From Sulfuritalea sp. (GTDB lineage: Bacteria > Pseudomonadota > Gammaproteobacteria > Burkholderiales > Rhodocyclaceae): a stretch of 60,476 nucleotides of DNA. Where the stretch lies: the NCBI GenBank assembly GCA_023229545.1, contig JALNZB010000007.1, forward strand, positions 1-60,476, written 5' to 3'. Both the position numbers and the translations under genes were made by a program. Of this stretch, positions 1 through 8,214 are shown in pieces; position 1 is the stretch's first letter; each line of letters opens with the position of its first letter. The notes beneath the pieces were generated by a model, which saw only the letters and a list, made by a program, of their open reading frames with translations, had not been told where the DNA came from and did not search any database.

Positions 1-110
1 TATGCGTCATTCGTACTACTGTTGGGCTTGGTCGTCACTGCCGCCAAATCGGTGTCGCCCTTCTCGTGTAACCGCTGCGCCAAGCGCACTTCTTTTTGGG
101 GGATGGTAAC

Positions 111-2396
111 GTGAAATTCGAGCTTTCTAAGGCATCAAAACTCGCGACAATTCTTGCGGCCGGTTCAGTGGTACTAGTGGGTTGCGGTGGTGGTGGTGGT
201 GGTAGCGCGGACGTTACGCCCACCTCCTTGCCGTCTATTGACGGCACCCTGAAATTAGGCTTTATCAAGAAAGCCAAGGTGATAGCGTGGTGTGGCAAAC
301 AGTTGGACGGTGATAAGTTGGGCGAAGATCAATCGTCAGGTGCTGGTGACGGTGCCAAAGCTAAGGCTGACGGTCTAGGTCAGTATTCGATTACCCCCAC
401 CAAGGCGTGCTCCAAGCCGGTTGAGATCACCGCCGAATCACAGACTGACGCCGCTGGTTTGAACATCACCAAAATGGTGGACGACGTGAAACCGGGTGTT
501 GTCGCTGACCATGACGTTCCTAGTCTTAATTTGCGCGCCGTTATCCCCACGGCCACCCCCGCTGTGCCGGTGAACTTGACTATGTATTCGCACGCGGCGG
601 CCCTGAGTGCCGCGAAGACAGACTTCAGTGCAGCGTCTGTACAAACGGCCAATGAGCAAACCGCAGTCCTGTTCTTCGATCCCACAGCCAACACTCCGGC
701 GAAAGTTGCCGCCGCCTTGGCGATATTCAACGCAACGCCAAGGGCTGACTTAGCAAGTGCCACGTCGGACGCCGAAAGGGCGCTGGTGACAAAGGACGTC
801 ATATATGCGAGTAATGTTGTTACCGCCGGTCCCGGCCTATGTGATATACAGTGCGTGGTTAATAAGGTTTCAGCTGCGGCAACTGTTACGGTCCTGGCAA
901 ACCAGAATGTCATAGTTCCCGATACGACCGAACTTCGCGCACTTATTGCTGCGGGCAACACCGCGTTGGCGACATTGGCTGAAGCCGATTCCACACTCAC
1001 CGCGCTCAAAGACGCCGTGACCTTGGCGGTCGCTAGCGCCACGACTGACCTAGGCAATGTTGTCGTCGATCAGCCTGTTACCAATCCTACTGCCCCCCCG
1101 GTTACCAATACCGGTATCGCCGGCGCAAAGACGCTGCTCGCCGCTATTCGCGACAATCTGCTTGGCCTGTCAAACGATACCAAGACTGGCTTCATGGACG
1201 TCAAGGAAGCAGCGGTACAGACCGACCTGGCGGGTGTTCAAAACGGCGTCGACGCGCTGACCTGGACGGTCCAGGCGGCCAACCGTGCCGCGACCTTCCT
1301 CAGCGACTTCAGCGCGCTGAGCGGCACGCCTCCCTCGAGCTTTGGCGCGACAGTCCAGGACGGTTATCTCCGTCGTTACACGAACATGGAATGTACCTAC
1401 TACACCGCAGGTACGGCACCCGATGGCACCACCAGTCTGGCGGGCGCGGCGGCTTGCACGTCGCTGGTGAATGTGGGTACGACCCAGAAGCTGGCAGTGT
1501 TTAGCATGAAACTGGACGCCGCCAGTACCGCGACGAACAAGGTCTATGCTTACCAGAACTACCTGTATGCCCCTGCCAGCACGGGTGCCCAGACGCCCTA
1601 TAGCGGGCAGATCACCAGTACCGTCAACGCTAGTGGCCTACGCACCGGTATGAAGCTGACCAGCGGCAAATTGATGCCGTTGGTGCCCGGCGCCACCGAC
1701 TCGACGGCGACGATGGACATTGGCTTGACCGGCGACAGCACCACGGGCGAGACCCTGGCGCTGACGGGATCCGTGACCAGCGGATCGAGCACGGTTTCGC
1801 TGCTTACCGGGTCGCAGGTGGCCTACAAGGCGTCGTCGGCCACGAGCGGCAACTTCTCGACCAAGTTGATCGGTCAGATCAAGTCCGCCGCCTTCCAGTA
1901 TGACGGCACGCTTGACCTCGCAGCGACGGCGACCAACATGCAATTGCCTTCGCAGCCGGCCACGGTAGCGTTCTCCGGCAAGATATCGACGCTGGCCAAT
2001 GGCGTCGCCACCGAGTTCTTTTCCGGTGGCGTGACGTACAACCAGAGCACCCTGAAGTCGTCGGTTTCGGGCAAGGTGACGAATGGCACGGCAGTAACCC
2101 AGGTGGGCATCAACCTTGATGGCTCCAGCACTGCGGCAGTCACCAGCGTTGCCACGTATGGTTTTTCTGCCCCGGCGTATTCACTGACTATAGTGGTCAA
2201 GAAGGACAAGTCAGCCACCATAACCGCCTCGGACGGCACCACTCTGGAGCGCTCGGTCGGCGGTACGATGGTGATGAAGGATGGTGCGACGGTCCCGGTC
2301 AAGATCGCAGACATCAGCAGCGCCGGTCTAGTTAGCTTCACCGACGGTACTAGCGTCCAGCTGACAGGCCCGGTGGCGTCGTTGGTTGCAAACTGA
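111..2396 (+). CDS. Large surface lipoprotein of unknown function
   Basis: Seen: the GTG at 111 is preceded by a GGGGG ribosome site at 98-102, a better start than the in-frame TTG at 96. The product is about 761 residues with a basic N-terminus, a hydrophobic stretch and a lipobox LVGC followed by a run of glycines, so it is very probably a lipoprotein. The rest is rich in Ala, Thr, Ser and Val. The first ~120 mature residues look like a small beta-sandwich module of the carboxypeptidase-regulatory-like kind, and the C-terminal half is Thr/Ser/Gly-rich and probably beta-stranded. No heme motif is present. Context: it heads the cytochrome island and has its own terminator. It resembles in plan the lipoprotein at 16994. 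The function is unknown; a cell-surface accessory or adhesion role is only inference. Confidence 0.75.
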   Translation: MKFELSKASKLATILAAGSVVLVGCGGGGGGSADVTPTSLPSIDGTLKLGFIKKAKVIAWCGKQLDGDKLGEDQSSGAGDGAKAKADGLGQYSITPTKACSKPVEITAESQTDAAGLNITKMVDDVKPGVVADHDVPSLNLRAVIPTATPAVPVNLTMYSHAAALSAAKTDFSAASVQTANEQTAVLFFDPTANTPAKVAAALAIFNATPRADLASATSDAERALVTKDVIYASNVVTAGPGLCDIQCVVNKVSAAATVTVLANQNVIVPDTTELRALIAAGNTALATLAEADSTLTALKDAVTLAVASATTDLGNVVVDQPVTNPTAPPVTNTGIAGAKTLLAAIRDNLLGLSNDTKTGFMDVKEAAVQTDLAGVQNGVDALTWTVQAANRAATFLSDFSALSGTPPSSFGATVQDGYLRRYTNMECTYYTAGTAPDGTTSLAGAAACTSLVNVGTTQKLAVFSMKLDAASTATNKVYAYQNYLYAPASTGAQTPYSGQITSTVNASGLRTGMKLTSGKLMPLVPGATDSTATMDIGLTGDSTTGETLALTGSVTSGSSTVSLLTGSQVAYKASSATSGNFSTKLIGQIKSAAFQYDGTLDLAATATNMQLPSQPATVAFSGKISTLANGVATEFFSGGVTYNQSTLKSSVSGKVTNGTAVTQVGINLDGSSTAAVTSVATYGFSAPAYSLTIVVKKDKSATITASDGTTLERSVGGTMVMKDGATVPVKIADISSAGLVSFTDGTSVQLTGPVASLVAN

Positions 2397-2423
2397 CCCG
2401 CTGATACATCGTTCGTAACCTCA

Positions 2424-2453
2424 AACTGGCAGCTTCGGCTGCCAGTTTTTTTT
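2424..2453 (+). terminator. Intrinsic terminator after the lipoprotein gene
   Basis: A perfect 9-bp stem (2425-2433 with 2438-2446) closes on a TTCG tetraloop and runs into eight T residues. It lies only 15 bp before the next start codon, so the downstream gene probably depends on read-through or on a promoter overlapping this site. Confidence 0.9.
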
Positions 2454-2467
2454 ACGGCTCAAGCACC

Positions 2468-3592
2468 ATGAAACCCTATCTCTTTTTGACATCATTAGCC
2501 CTCGCCGCAAGCTCCGCCTGGGCGGTCGAACCCTTTTCCGGCAGCAATCCCGCACATTTCAGCGAACAGCGTGCTGTCTACCTGGAAGGCAGTGTGTTCC
2601 TTGCCAACGACTTGGTACCCCTGGTCGAGATCAACAAGGACTGGAGCCGCAGCTACTCGCCGCGCTCGGGGCGCAATCTGGCCCTGGTTTCTTCGCGCGT
2701 TGAAACCGGTCTGGAATGGAAGGGGTTTCGGCTGGGTCTGATCTCGCGTAATGAATGGCTGGCCGAAACCAACAAAGACACGGCGGATTACGTGCGCGCC
2801 GACCGCCAGAACGCGAACCATGATGCGGCGCGCACTTATGCGGCGGATTACACGATGCGCGGTTTTGCCGCCGACGGCATCAAACTGGGCAAGGCGTTTT
2901 CATATCCCGTTAGGGAGGGCTGGAAGCTAAATGTCGGTGTCGCGGCCAGCGTGTTGCACGGCAAGAAGGTGCGGGTTGAAAATATTGCCGGGAGTGTCCC
3001 CGGCGACAGCAATTTACTGCCGGACGTGGCTTGGACGCGCGATTACAGTCATACCGATACCGTCGCTGAGGGATATTTACCCAAGTTTCAGACGGGTGAT
3101 CCCGGTGGTCAGGGCTATGCGGTCGATTTCGGCCTGAGTCTGGGGCGAGACGATGGTCTTCGCGTGGAATGGATCATGTCCGATGTCGCCAGCCGGATGC
3201 GCTGGAATGACATTCCAGAAAGAACTCTGGTCGCCGTTAGCGGACCGGCGGGCTGCGACGCATGGAGATTTAAAATTTGTAGTTCAAAAGTGCGTGTCGA
3301 TCTCGACGAGAAGTTACCCATAAAGCATGCGCTTCTGCTGGCGGTGCCGCTCTATAAGGGGCAGGTGGAACTGGCCGATACCTATGTGCGCGGCTATCAC
3401 TTTCCGCGTATGGGCGTGCGACAGAGCTACGGTGACGACTGGGGCGCGCGGGCGGATTATGATTTCCGTTTCAAGACCGTCGGACTGGGCGTTTCATATC
3501 GATGGCTCTACTTGAGTGTGCAGAGCGATGCGCTCGATCTCAACAACGCTAAGGCCTTCGGGCTCGCCGCCGGTGCCCGGATCGCGTTCTGA
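2468..3592 (+). CDS. Predicted outer-membrane beta-barrel protein, unknown family
   Basis: Seen: 374 residues starting with a clear signal peptide (hydrophobic core ending in SSAWA before VEP). The sequence alternates polar and aromatic residues in short stretches and ends in Phe (GARIAF), the usual end of an outer-membrane barrel recognised by the Bam machinery. Two cysteines near the middle (GPAGCDAWRFKICSS) could form a disulfide. No heme motif is present. No strong ribosome site precedes the ATG. Context: it lies between a surface lipoprotein and the decaheme cytochromes, so it may be a porin or partner of that system, but I do not recognise the family. Confidence 0.7.
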   Translation: MKPYLFLTSLALAASSAWAVEPFSGSNPAHFSEQRAVYLEGSVFLANDLVPLVEINKDWSRSYSPRSGRNLALVSSRVETGLEWKGFRLGLISRNEWLAETNKDTADYVRADRQNANHDAARTYAADYTMRGFAADGIKLGKAFSYPVREGWKLNVGVAASVLHGKKVRVENIAGSVPGDSNLLPDVAWTRDYSHTDTVAEGYLPKFQTGDPGGQGYAVDFGLSLGRDDGLRVEWIMSDVASRMRWNDIPERTLVAVSGPAGCDAWRFKICSSKVRVDLDEKLPIKHALLLAVPLYKGQVELADTYVRGYHFPRMGVRQSYGDDWGARADYDFRFKTVGLGVSYRWLYLSVQSDALDLNNAKAFGLAAGARIAF

Positions 3593-3605
3593 TTTCTGCT
3601 CTTTG

Positions 3606-3636
3606 ATTTTCGGGAAGTTATTTCGGACTCGTTCCT
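3606..3636 (+). repeat. Dispersed 31-bp repeat, copy 1
   Basis: The 31 bases match 59640-59670 on the same strand with one mismatch; the core is GAAGTTATTTCGGACTCGTT. It lies just after the stop of the barrel gene. The two copies are 56 kb apart in unrelated contexts, so this is probably a genome-wide dispersed element or the end of a decayed mobile element. Confidence 0.6.
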
Positions 3637-3728
3637 AATCAGTTCAGTTGCTTCGTGGTCAGGCGGGTTCGGTGTTGCTCACCTTGCCCGCCGCTTTCCC
3701 GGCTATCCCGTCCGGGGTGGGTAATAAA

Positions 3729-3923
3729 TCATCGTTCGATTGCCATCCGTGCAATGAACCCGGATCGGGTTTCCCCTGCTGCCTTGGCGTGTTCATCGAG
3801 TCGGTGCAGTACGCGGCGGGGGATGCTGATATTTACGCGCTCCACGGTGTTGTCGAGTACGGACGGATCAACCTTCACCAGCGCCCATATCCAACTCTTG
3901 TACGCCTTGTGAGCTTTGCGCAA
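3729..3923 (-). pseudogene. HicB-type antitoxin remnant (C-terminal part)
   Basis: The reverse strand encodes about 64 residues that look like the C-terminal DNA-binding half of a HicB antitoxin: a short linker (WIWALVKVDPSVLD), then the ribbon-helix-helix ERVNISIPRRVLHRLDEHAK and the typical TRSGFIARMA. The N-terminal HicB fold and any HicA toxin are missing, and no good start or ribosome site precedes it. It is therefore read as a decayed toxin-antitoxin locus. The rest of 3593-4060 holds no other recognisable gene. Confidence 0.6.
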
Positions 3924-3979
3924 TAAGGTGCTGGATCCCCATTTTCAAGTCGCCGTCAATGCGCGCTGTCGAGTTGCGT

Positions 3980-4025
3980 GTGGGACTAATCCCATAGCAA
4001 AAAGAATCCACCGCTGATACTTTGT
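3980..4025 (+). repeat. Hairpin element, copy 1 (upstream of decaheme cytochrome)
   Basis: A TGGGA/TCCCA hairpin with a 4-base loop (3981-3994) is followed at once by AGCAAAAAGAATCCA and then, after three bases, by CTGAT. The same layout occurs at 7065-7105, where the stem differs by a compensating base change. It may be a REP-like element or a regulatory structure; it lies about 160 bp before the cytochrome start. Confidence 0.5.
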
Positions 4026-4062
4026 TCTTGACAAAAGTCCGACAATTATCAGCGTAGGAGTA

Positions 4063-4185
4063 ATGAATGGCAGGTGGAGGATCGTGTTTTGATACGTGAG
4101 GGTGAAGCGGGGGCAGGTTGTGTATAGAACGCCGCAGTCCGTTCACTATTTGAAGTTGAAGTCCAATTTCTACGTGAGGAATAAA
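4063..4185 (+). promoter_or_regulatory. Conserved leader of the first decaheme gene
   Basis: The ~115 bases before the ATG resemble those before the decaheme gene at 10542: GGCAGGTG near the start, then GATACGTGA, then a G-rich stretch, AGTCC and TTCACT, and finally CAATTTCTACGTGAGGAATA directly before the start. The last block is shared with small changes by the third decaheme gene. A 9-codon reading frame with a good ribosome site (ATG at 4063, TGA at 4090) lies at the front but is not conserved in the second copy. The conservation suggests shared control of transcription or translation. Confidence 0.5.
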
Positions 4186-6564
4186 ATGAAACGTTCGCTT
4201 GTTCGGCTTGGCCTAGTGGCCATAATGGCCTCCACACTGGCAGGTTGCGGTGGCGGCAGCAGTGATGGATTCTTTAGCGGATTCACAACTACGACGACAC
4301 CCCCGGGGGGGGCTGACCCGGTCATTGCTCTGTCGGATCAAGTCAAGGCTCTGGCGCAGGCAGCCGACCCCGAGACATGCGTGACCTGTCATGGCCCCAA
4401 CGCGACGGTCGCCCTGAGTGGCAAAGGACACCAGGCTGAGTACAGCAAATATACGAATACCAGCACGATTTCACTCACCATTGATGACGTCACGAGTGTC
4501 CCCAACGCCACCGGCGGCACCTATACGTCGACCATGACGTTCACCGCGAAGAAGGCTGGTGTCGCACTCACTGCCGCCGAAGTCGCTGCATTGGATCAAA
4601 AAACATTTTATGCGTCGACTTACAACAGCGCAACACGCAAGTTTGACAAGAGTTTTTCTTATTCTGGTGGAACGACTGTCGGCAATTACGTGGCGACTGG
4701 AACTCCCGGCCAGTTCATGGTGAAGGCAGTCGCGGCAACTTTTGCGCCTGAATCTGCAACGACTACTGGGCCTGCCGGGACCACCGGGGCTCAAGCCTAT
4801 GCTTATCTAGTCAGTGGCAAGCTTGCTACCGAGGGCATGCAGTTGTACGACGACGCGACCAACGTAGCCAAGGCCTATGGCGACGTGGCCACCTATGCCT
4901 CTACTGCCAACGTGGATGGATGCGTAAAATGCCACGGTACGCCTTACATGAAGCATGGCTATAGAAATCCGACAGTAGCTGGCATTTCAGATTTTTCCAG
5001 TTGCAAGAATTGCCACTTCGATACGGGTGCCGGTGGACATTTGGGCTGGCAGATTTTGAAGGATGATCCTCTGCGCTATATAGCGACGAACGCCGGCGCC
5101 ACTGCCAATTTGACGGCTGACGAAAAAACCAAGTATGCCTATAAGAAAAATCTTATGAACGATGTGCATATGGCGCATGCCATGGAATTTGCCTATCCGC
5201 AGTCCATGAAAAACTGCGTAACTTGCCACGAAGGCAAGCTTGGCAGCGTATTGATAGAAAGCAACTTCAAGGCGGAAACCTGCATCAGCTGTCACTCCGT
5301 CGATGGCATCACGGCCAAAATGGCAGCTGCCACGTGGAATCATGCTGATGAAATCGCTGCCGGTATAACAAAAGTGGACTGTGCCGGCTCCTGCCATAAG
5401 GACTCAGGAACAAGAAATTTCAGCAAACTTCACGGCGGCGGTTATGATGCCAAGATATATACAACCACGGGTGCCAGGTATTCCGATACCATCAAAGCCA
5501 GCGTTGACAGTGCATCGTTCGATAGCACCACCAAGAAGCTGACCATCAAGTTCAGCGCGACCGGAACTGTTGAAAGCCTTTCGGCAAGCCAAATCACGCC
5601 AACTCTATTGGTTGGTCTGTATGGCTACGACACGAAGGATTTCATCGTGGCGGCACACGGTAGTACCGTTATTAACGGAGCAAGTGCCAGGAATCTGGAA
5701 TACGTTGTCGGCGCAACCCACCCCCGTTTCACGACGGTTACGAACGCAAACGGCAGCTGGGAAGTGGTTGCAGACCTGTCGCTGTGGGCTGGCAAGATTA
5801 CCGATGGCACGATCAAGAGAGCAGAAATTGCTTTCATGCCGACGCTAAAGAATCCTGCAATCGGGGTTGCGGCGACTGCTTCCACTCAGATCATTGCCCT
5901 CGTCGCGCCATCCAAGACCTTTAATTTCACGGCTAACGCGTTTGAAACCACGGCAGGTACAGGTACAGGGAGTGGAATCGTGAACGAGGTGGGCGGATGC
6001 AATACCTGCCACGATGCGCTTGCAACCACGTTCCATTCCGCAGACAGAGGCGGCAACGTCAAGGTTTGCCGGATCTGTCACGAGGTTTCGTCAGCTGGTT
6101 CGCATCTGGAGTTGCAGTCGAGGTCGATCGATTCCTATATCCATGCCATTCACTCGTTCCAGGCATTTGATCCAGGTGACATTGATTTCACGGATCCGGT
6201 CGCGGCGCTGAAATATGAGCATCACACTGCTTCTGTATTCCCGAACTTCACGATCAAGAACTGTGAATCCTGCCATAAGGCGGGTACCTATGACGTACCG
6301 GATCAGTCGAAGTCGATGCCGAGCCTGCTATCCGGGACCGATACGTTTAAGAAGGACAGAAATATCGGCACCATTGCGGCCTCTGTCACGGGTCCGGCAG
6401 CCAGAGCATGCGGCAGTTGTCACCGCTCGCAAAAGATCAATGCGGATGATGCCGGTGGACTGGTCGCGATGAACCAGCATTTCAAGACGTTTGGTTTTGC
6501 GGTTACCAATGAGACGGGTCTTTGGAGTGTAATTGTTGAAAAGATCATGGCTCCCTTTAAGTAG
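4186..6564 (+). CDS. OmcA/MtrC-family decaheme c-type cytochrome, surface lipoprotein (copy 1)
   Basis: Role: terminal extracellular reductase or electron outlet of an Mtr-type conduit. Seen: the start at 4186 follows GTGAGGA with a 5-base gap; 792 residues; lipobox LAGC at residue 21. Ten heme sites are visible, nine CXXCH and one CXXXCH (CAGSCH at residue 399). They start near residues 65, 246, 273, 344, 366, 399, 605, 628, 693 and 742. The order is one isolated heme, five, a heme-free beta domain, then four, unlike the 5+5 layout of its two relatives downstream. Its leader and first ~40 codons are nearly identical in DNA to those of the gene at 10542, although the rest diverges. Export to the cell surface would be by the type II system encoded downstream. 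The family call is firm; the electron acceptor is unknown. Confidence 0.92.
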   Translation: MKRSLVRLGLVAIMASTLAGCGGGSSDGFFSGFTTTTTPPGGADPVIALSDQVKALAQAADPETCVTCHGPNATVALSGKGHQAEYSKYTNTSTISLTIDDVTSVPNATGGTYTSTMTFTAKKAGVALTAAEVAALDQKTFYASTYNSATRKFDKSFSYSGGTTVGNYVATGTPGQFMVKAVAATFAPESATTTGPAGTTGAQAYAYLVSGKLATEGMQLYDDATNVAKAYGDVATYASTANVDGCVKCHGTPYMKHGYRNPTVAGISDFSSCKNCHFDTGAGGHLGWQILKDDPLRYIATNAGATANLTADEKTKYAYKKNLMNDVHMAHAMEFAYPQSMKNCVTCHEGKLGSVLIESNFKAETCISCHSVDGITAKMAAATWNHADEIAAGITKVDCAGSCHKDSGTRNFSKLHGGGYDAKIYTTTGARYSDTIKASVDSASFDSTTKKLTIKFSATGTVESLSASQITPTLLVGLYGYDTKDFIVAAHGSTVINGASARNLEYVVGATHPRFTTVTNANGSWEVVADLSLWAGKITDGTIKRAEIAFMPTLKNPAIGVAATASTQIIALVAPSKTFNFTANAFETTAGTGTGSGIVNEVGGCNTCHDALATTFHSADRGGNVKVCRICHEVSSAGSHLELQSRSIDSYIHAIHSFQAFDPGDIDFTDPVAALKYEHHTASVFPNFTIKNCESCHKAGTYDVPDQSKSMPSLLSGTDTFKKDRNIGTIAASVTGPAARACGSCHRSQKINADDAGGLVAMNQHFKTFGFAVTNETGLWSVIVEKIMAPFK

Positions 6565-6574
6565 GTGATGAGAG

Positions 6575-6603
6575 CGAGGCGGGCCAAGGCCCGTCTCGTT
6601 GTT
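6575..6603 (+). terminator. Hairpin after decaheme gene 1
   Basis: An 11-bp GC-rich stem (6575-6585 with 6588-6598, one G-T pair) with a two-base loop is followed by TTGTT. The T tract is weak, so it may act together with the stronger terminator about 70 bp further on. Confidence 0.55.
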
Positions 6604-6667
6604 GCATAGTCATGTCGCCCGCGGACCGGGCTCACGCGATCCGCAGGCAGTTTCAGAAGCAAATTGC

Positions 6668-6704
6668 TGACCCGGTTACGGCAACGTAACCGGGTCATTT
6701 TTTT
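6668..6704 (+). terminator. Strong intrinsic terminator
   Basis: A perfect 13-bp stem (6668-6680 with 6685-6697) closed by a GCAA tetraloop is followed by seven T residues. It separates the first decaheme gene from the mtrA-mtrB pair. Confidence 0.92.
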
Positions 6705-6811
6705 GGGTGTTCGGATTTCGGTGTGTTTCGGCGTCACCCAATAGCTACCGTAACAACTCGCCATAAGCAGGAGGTGCTACCATCGCACGAAGTGGGCGAT
6801 AGGTGGTTGTT

Positions 6812-7068
6812 ATGGGAATTACGCTAGCTACATTGCGACTAGCGAACGATGCACGCTCTGACCTGGAAGATATTGATGCGGAAGCAATCAAGTGTTGCTA
6901 GGTGCTATTCCCATGGAAGACATGGATTTGGTTATCGAACCTGCCAGGATGCGTGTTTCTGTAAATCCACGCGCTCCCAACATTCCAATGTCCCTTGCAA
7001 AGGGCATCAATGAGCAGTTTGGCTGCCAGGACAATAGAAATGATCGCCGACACCCCGGTCACGCGTAG
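6812..7068 (+). pseudogene. Retropepsin-like aspartic protease remnant with internal deletion
   Basis: The front (MGITLATLRLANDARSDLED, from the ATG at 6812) and the back (VLLGAIPMEDMDLVIEPARM, then SVNPRAPN, from 6892) match the two ends of the small clan-AA aspartic proteases found in many bacteria. The middle, including the catalytic DTGA motif, is missing, and the two parts are out of frame at about 6888-6892, so the front reads into a TAG at 6899. The back part stays open to TAG at 7066. This is a decayed gene. Nothing else is recognisable in 6705-7205 apart from the hairpin element at 7065. Confidence 0.7.
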
Positions 7069-7105
7069 GAATGCTCCTACAGCAAAAAGAATCCAAGTCT
7101 GATGT
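7065..7105 (+). repeat. Hairpin element, copy 2 (upstream of mtrA)
   Basis: A GTAGGA/TCCTAC hairpin with a 4-base loop (7065-7080) is followed by AGCAAAAAGAATCCA, three variable bases and CTGAT, as at 3980-4025. The second stem pair is A-T here and G-C in copy 1, a compensating change. It lies about 100 bp before mtrA. Confidence 0.5.
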
Positions 7106-7205
7106 TGCGGGCAGGATAAATGCAAGACAATCACTCCTCGGAATCAGTGTGCAGATACTGTTGACGAGTACTCATGGCAATCATCAGGACAACTGAAAAA
7201 ATCAT

Positions 7206-8195
7206 ATGAAACAATGGCAACGAGTTATTGTTGTAAGTGCAGGGATGGTGGGGCTTTACTTTTTTTCCCCTGCAACAGCCGCGCTGGCGGCTGAAGGGTC
7301 TGTTCCGGTGGCGGCGAAGAAGGATGATGCCACCACGGGTCTCGTCCTCAATGGCGACGCGAAATGTACCGCTTGCCACGATGAGGGGGATGGCCCGGAA
7401 CTCATGGCCATCGGTAAGACCAGGCATGGGACGAGAGCTGACAGCCGCACCCCAAGTTGCATCAGTTGTCACGGTAAAACCGAAAAGCACCTCGCAAAAA
7501 AAGGCACCGTGAAGCCCGATATCACCTATGGCCGGAAATCGACAAGCACGGCCGAAGAACGTAGCGGCGCCTGTCTCGCCTGCCACCAGAAAGATGCGAA
7601 ACGTTCGCACTGGGCGGGCAGCGTGCATGACGCGAGAGACGTTGCATGCAGTTCATGCCATAAAATTCACGTCGCCAAGGACGATGTTCGCGACAAGCGG
7701 ACCGAGGCCGAAGTCTGCTTTACCTGCCACAAGGAACAGCGCGCTCAGGTTAGCAAGCCTTCACATCACCCGATCATGGAAGGCAAGGTGGCGTGTTCCG
7801 ATTGCCATAATGCGCACGGCTCGGTTGGACCGAAGCTGATGACGCGCGACAGCGTCAACGACACCTGCTACACCTGCCACATGGAGAAACGCGGGCCGTT
7901 TGTGCATAGCCACCAGCCCGTGGATGAAGATTGCTCGAACTGCCATAACCCGCATGGCACCACGGCGGAGAGCCTGCTGAAGACGCGGGCGCCATTCCTC
8001 TGTCATTCCTGCCATACCACGCCGCATTCGTCGCCCCAGCCTGCGGTGCTGGCGGGTCCAGCACCCGCCGTACCCCACTGGTCGAACGGCCCCGTCATTA
8101 CTCAGGGCAGGGCGTGTCTGAACTGCCATACGCAGATACACGGCAGCAATAACCCGAGCGGGTTGAGTCCAACTCCGCAGCGTCTCTTCCGCTGA
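7206..8195 (+). CDS. mtrA: MtrA/DmsE-family periplasmic decaheme c-type cytochrome
   Basis: Role: carries electrons across the outer membrane from inside the MtrB porin to the surface cytochromes. Seen: 329 residues, an N-terminal signal peptide ending near ATAALAA, and ten CXXCH sites evenly spread (CTACH, CISCH, CLACH, CSSCH, CFTCH, CSDCH, CYTCH, CSNCH, CHSCH, CLNCH). Many distal histidines lie in the typical H-x-P/H-G-S contexts. The size matches MtrA and there is no lipobox. The ATG at 7206 has a poor ribosome site. Neighbours: the mtrB-type gene starts 19 bp downstream, so the two are surely co-transcribed and probably co-translated. DmsE-type paralogues for extracellular DMSO reduction look alike, but no DMSO reductase genes are present here. 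Confidence 0.93.
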   Translation: MKQWQRVIVVSAGMVGLYFFSPATAALAAEGSVPVAAKKDDATTGLVLNGDAKCTACHDEGDGPELMAIGKTRHGTRADSRTPSCISCHGKTEKHLAKKGTVKPDITYGRKSTSTAEERSGACLACHQKDAKRSHWAGSVHDARDVACSSCHKIHVAKDDVRDKRTEAEVCFTCHKEQRAQVSKPSHHPIMEGKVACSDCHNAHGSVGPKLMTRDSVNDTCYTCHMEKRGPFVHSHQPVDEDCSNCHNPHGTTAESLLKTRAPFLCHSCHTTPHSSPQPAVLAGPAPAVPHWSNGPVITQGRACLNCHTQIHGSNNPSGLSPTPQRLFR

Positions 8196-8214
8196 GATGA
8201 GAGGGCGAATGATT

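Noticed and set aside
3868..4010. RelB/DinJ-like stretch (ARIDGDLK) on the minus strand
   Set aside because: Only about eight residues look right and the frame has no family end; too weak beside the HicB remnant.
4028..4060. TTGACA at 4028 as a -35 box for decaheme gene 1
   Set aside because: No acceptable -10 lies 16-18 bases downstream.
4063..4092. 9-codon leader peptide before decaheme gene 1
   Set aside because: It has a good ribosome site, but the matching place before 10542 gives only two codons; not conserved enough to call.
6898..7134. 78-codon hydrophobic-looking minus-strand frame
   Set aside because: It lies antisense to the aspartic protease remnant, which explains the bases better.
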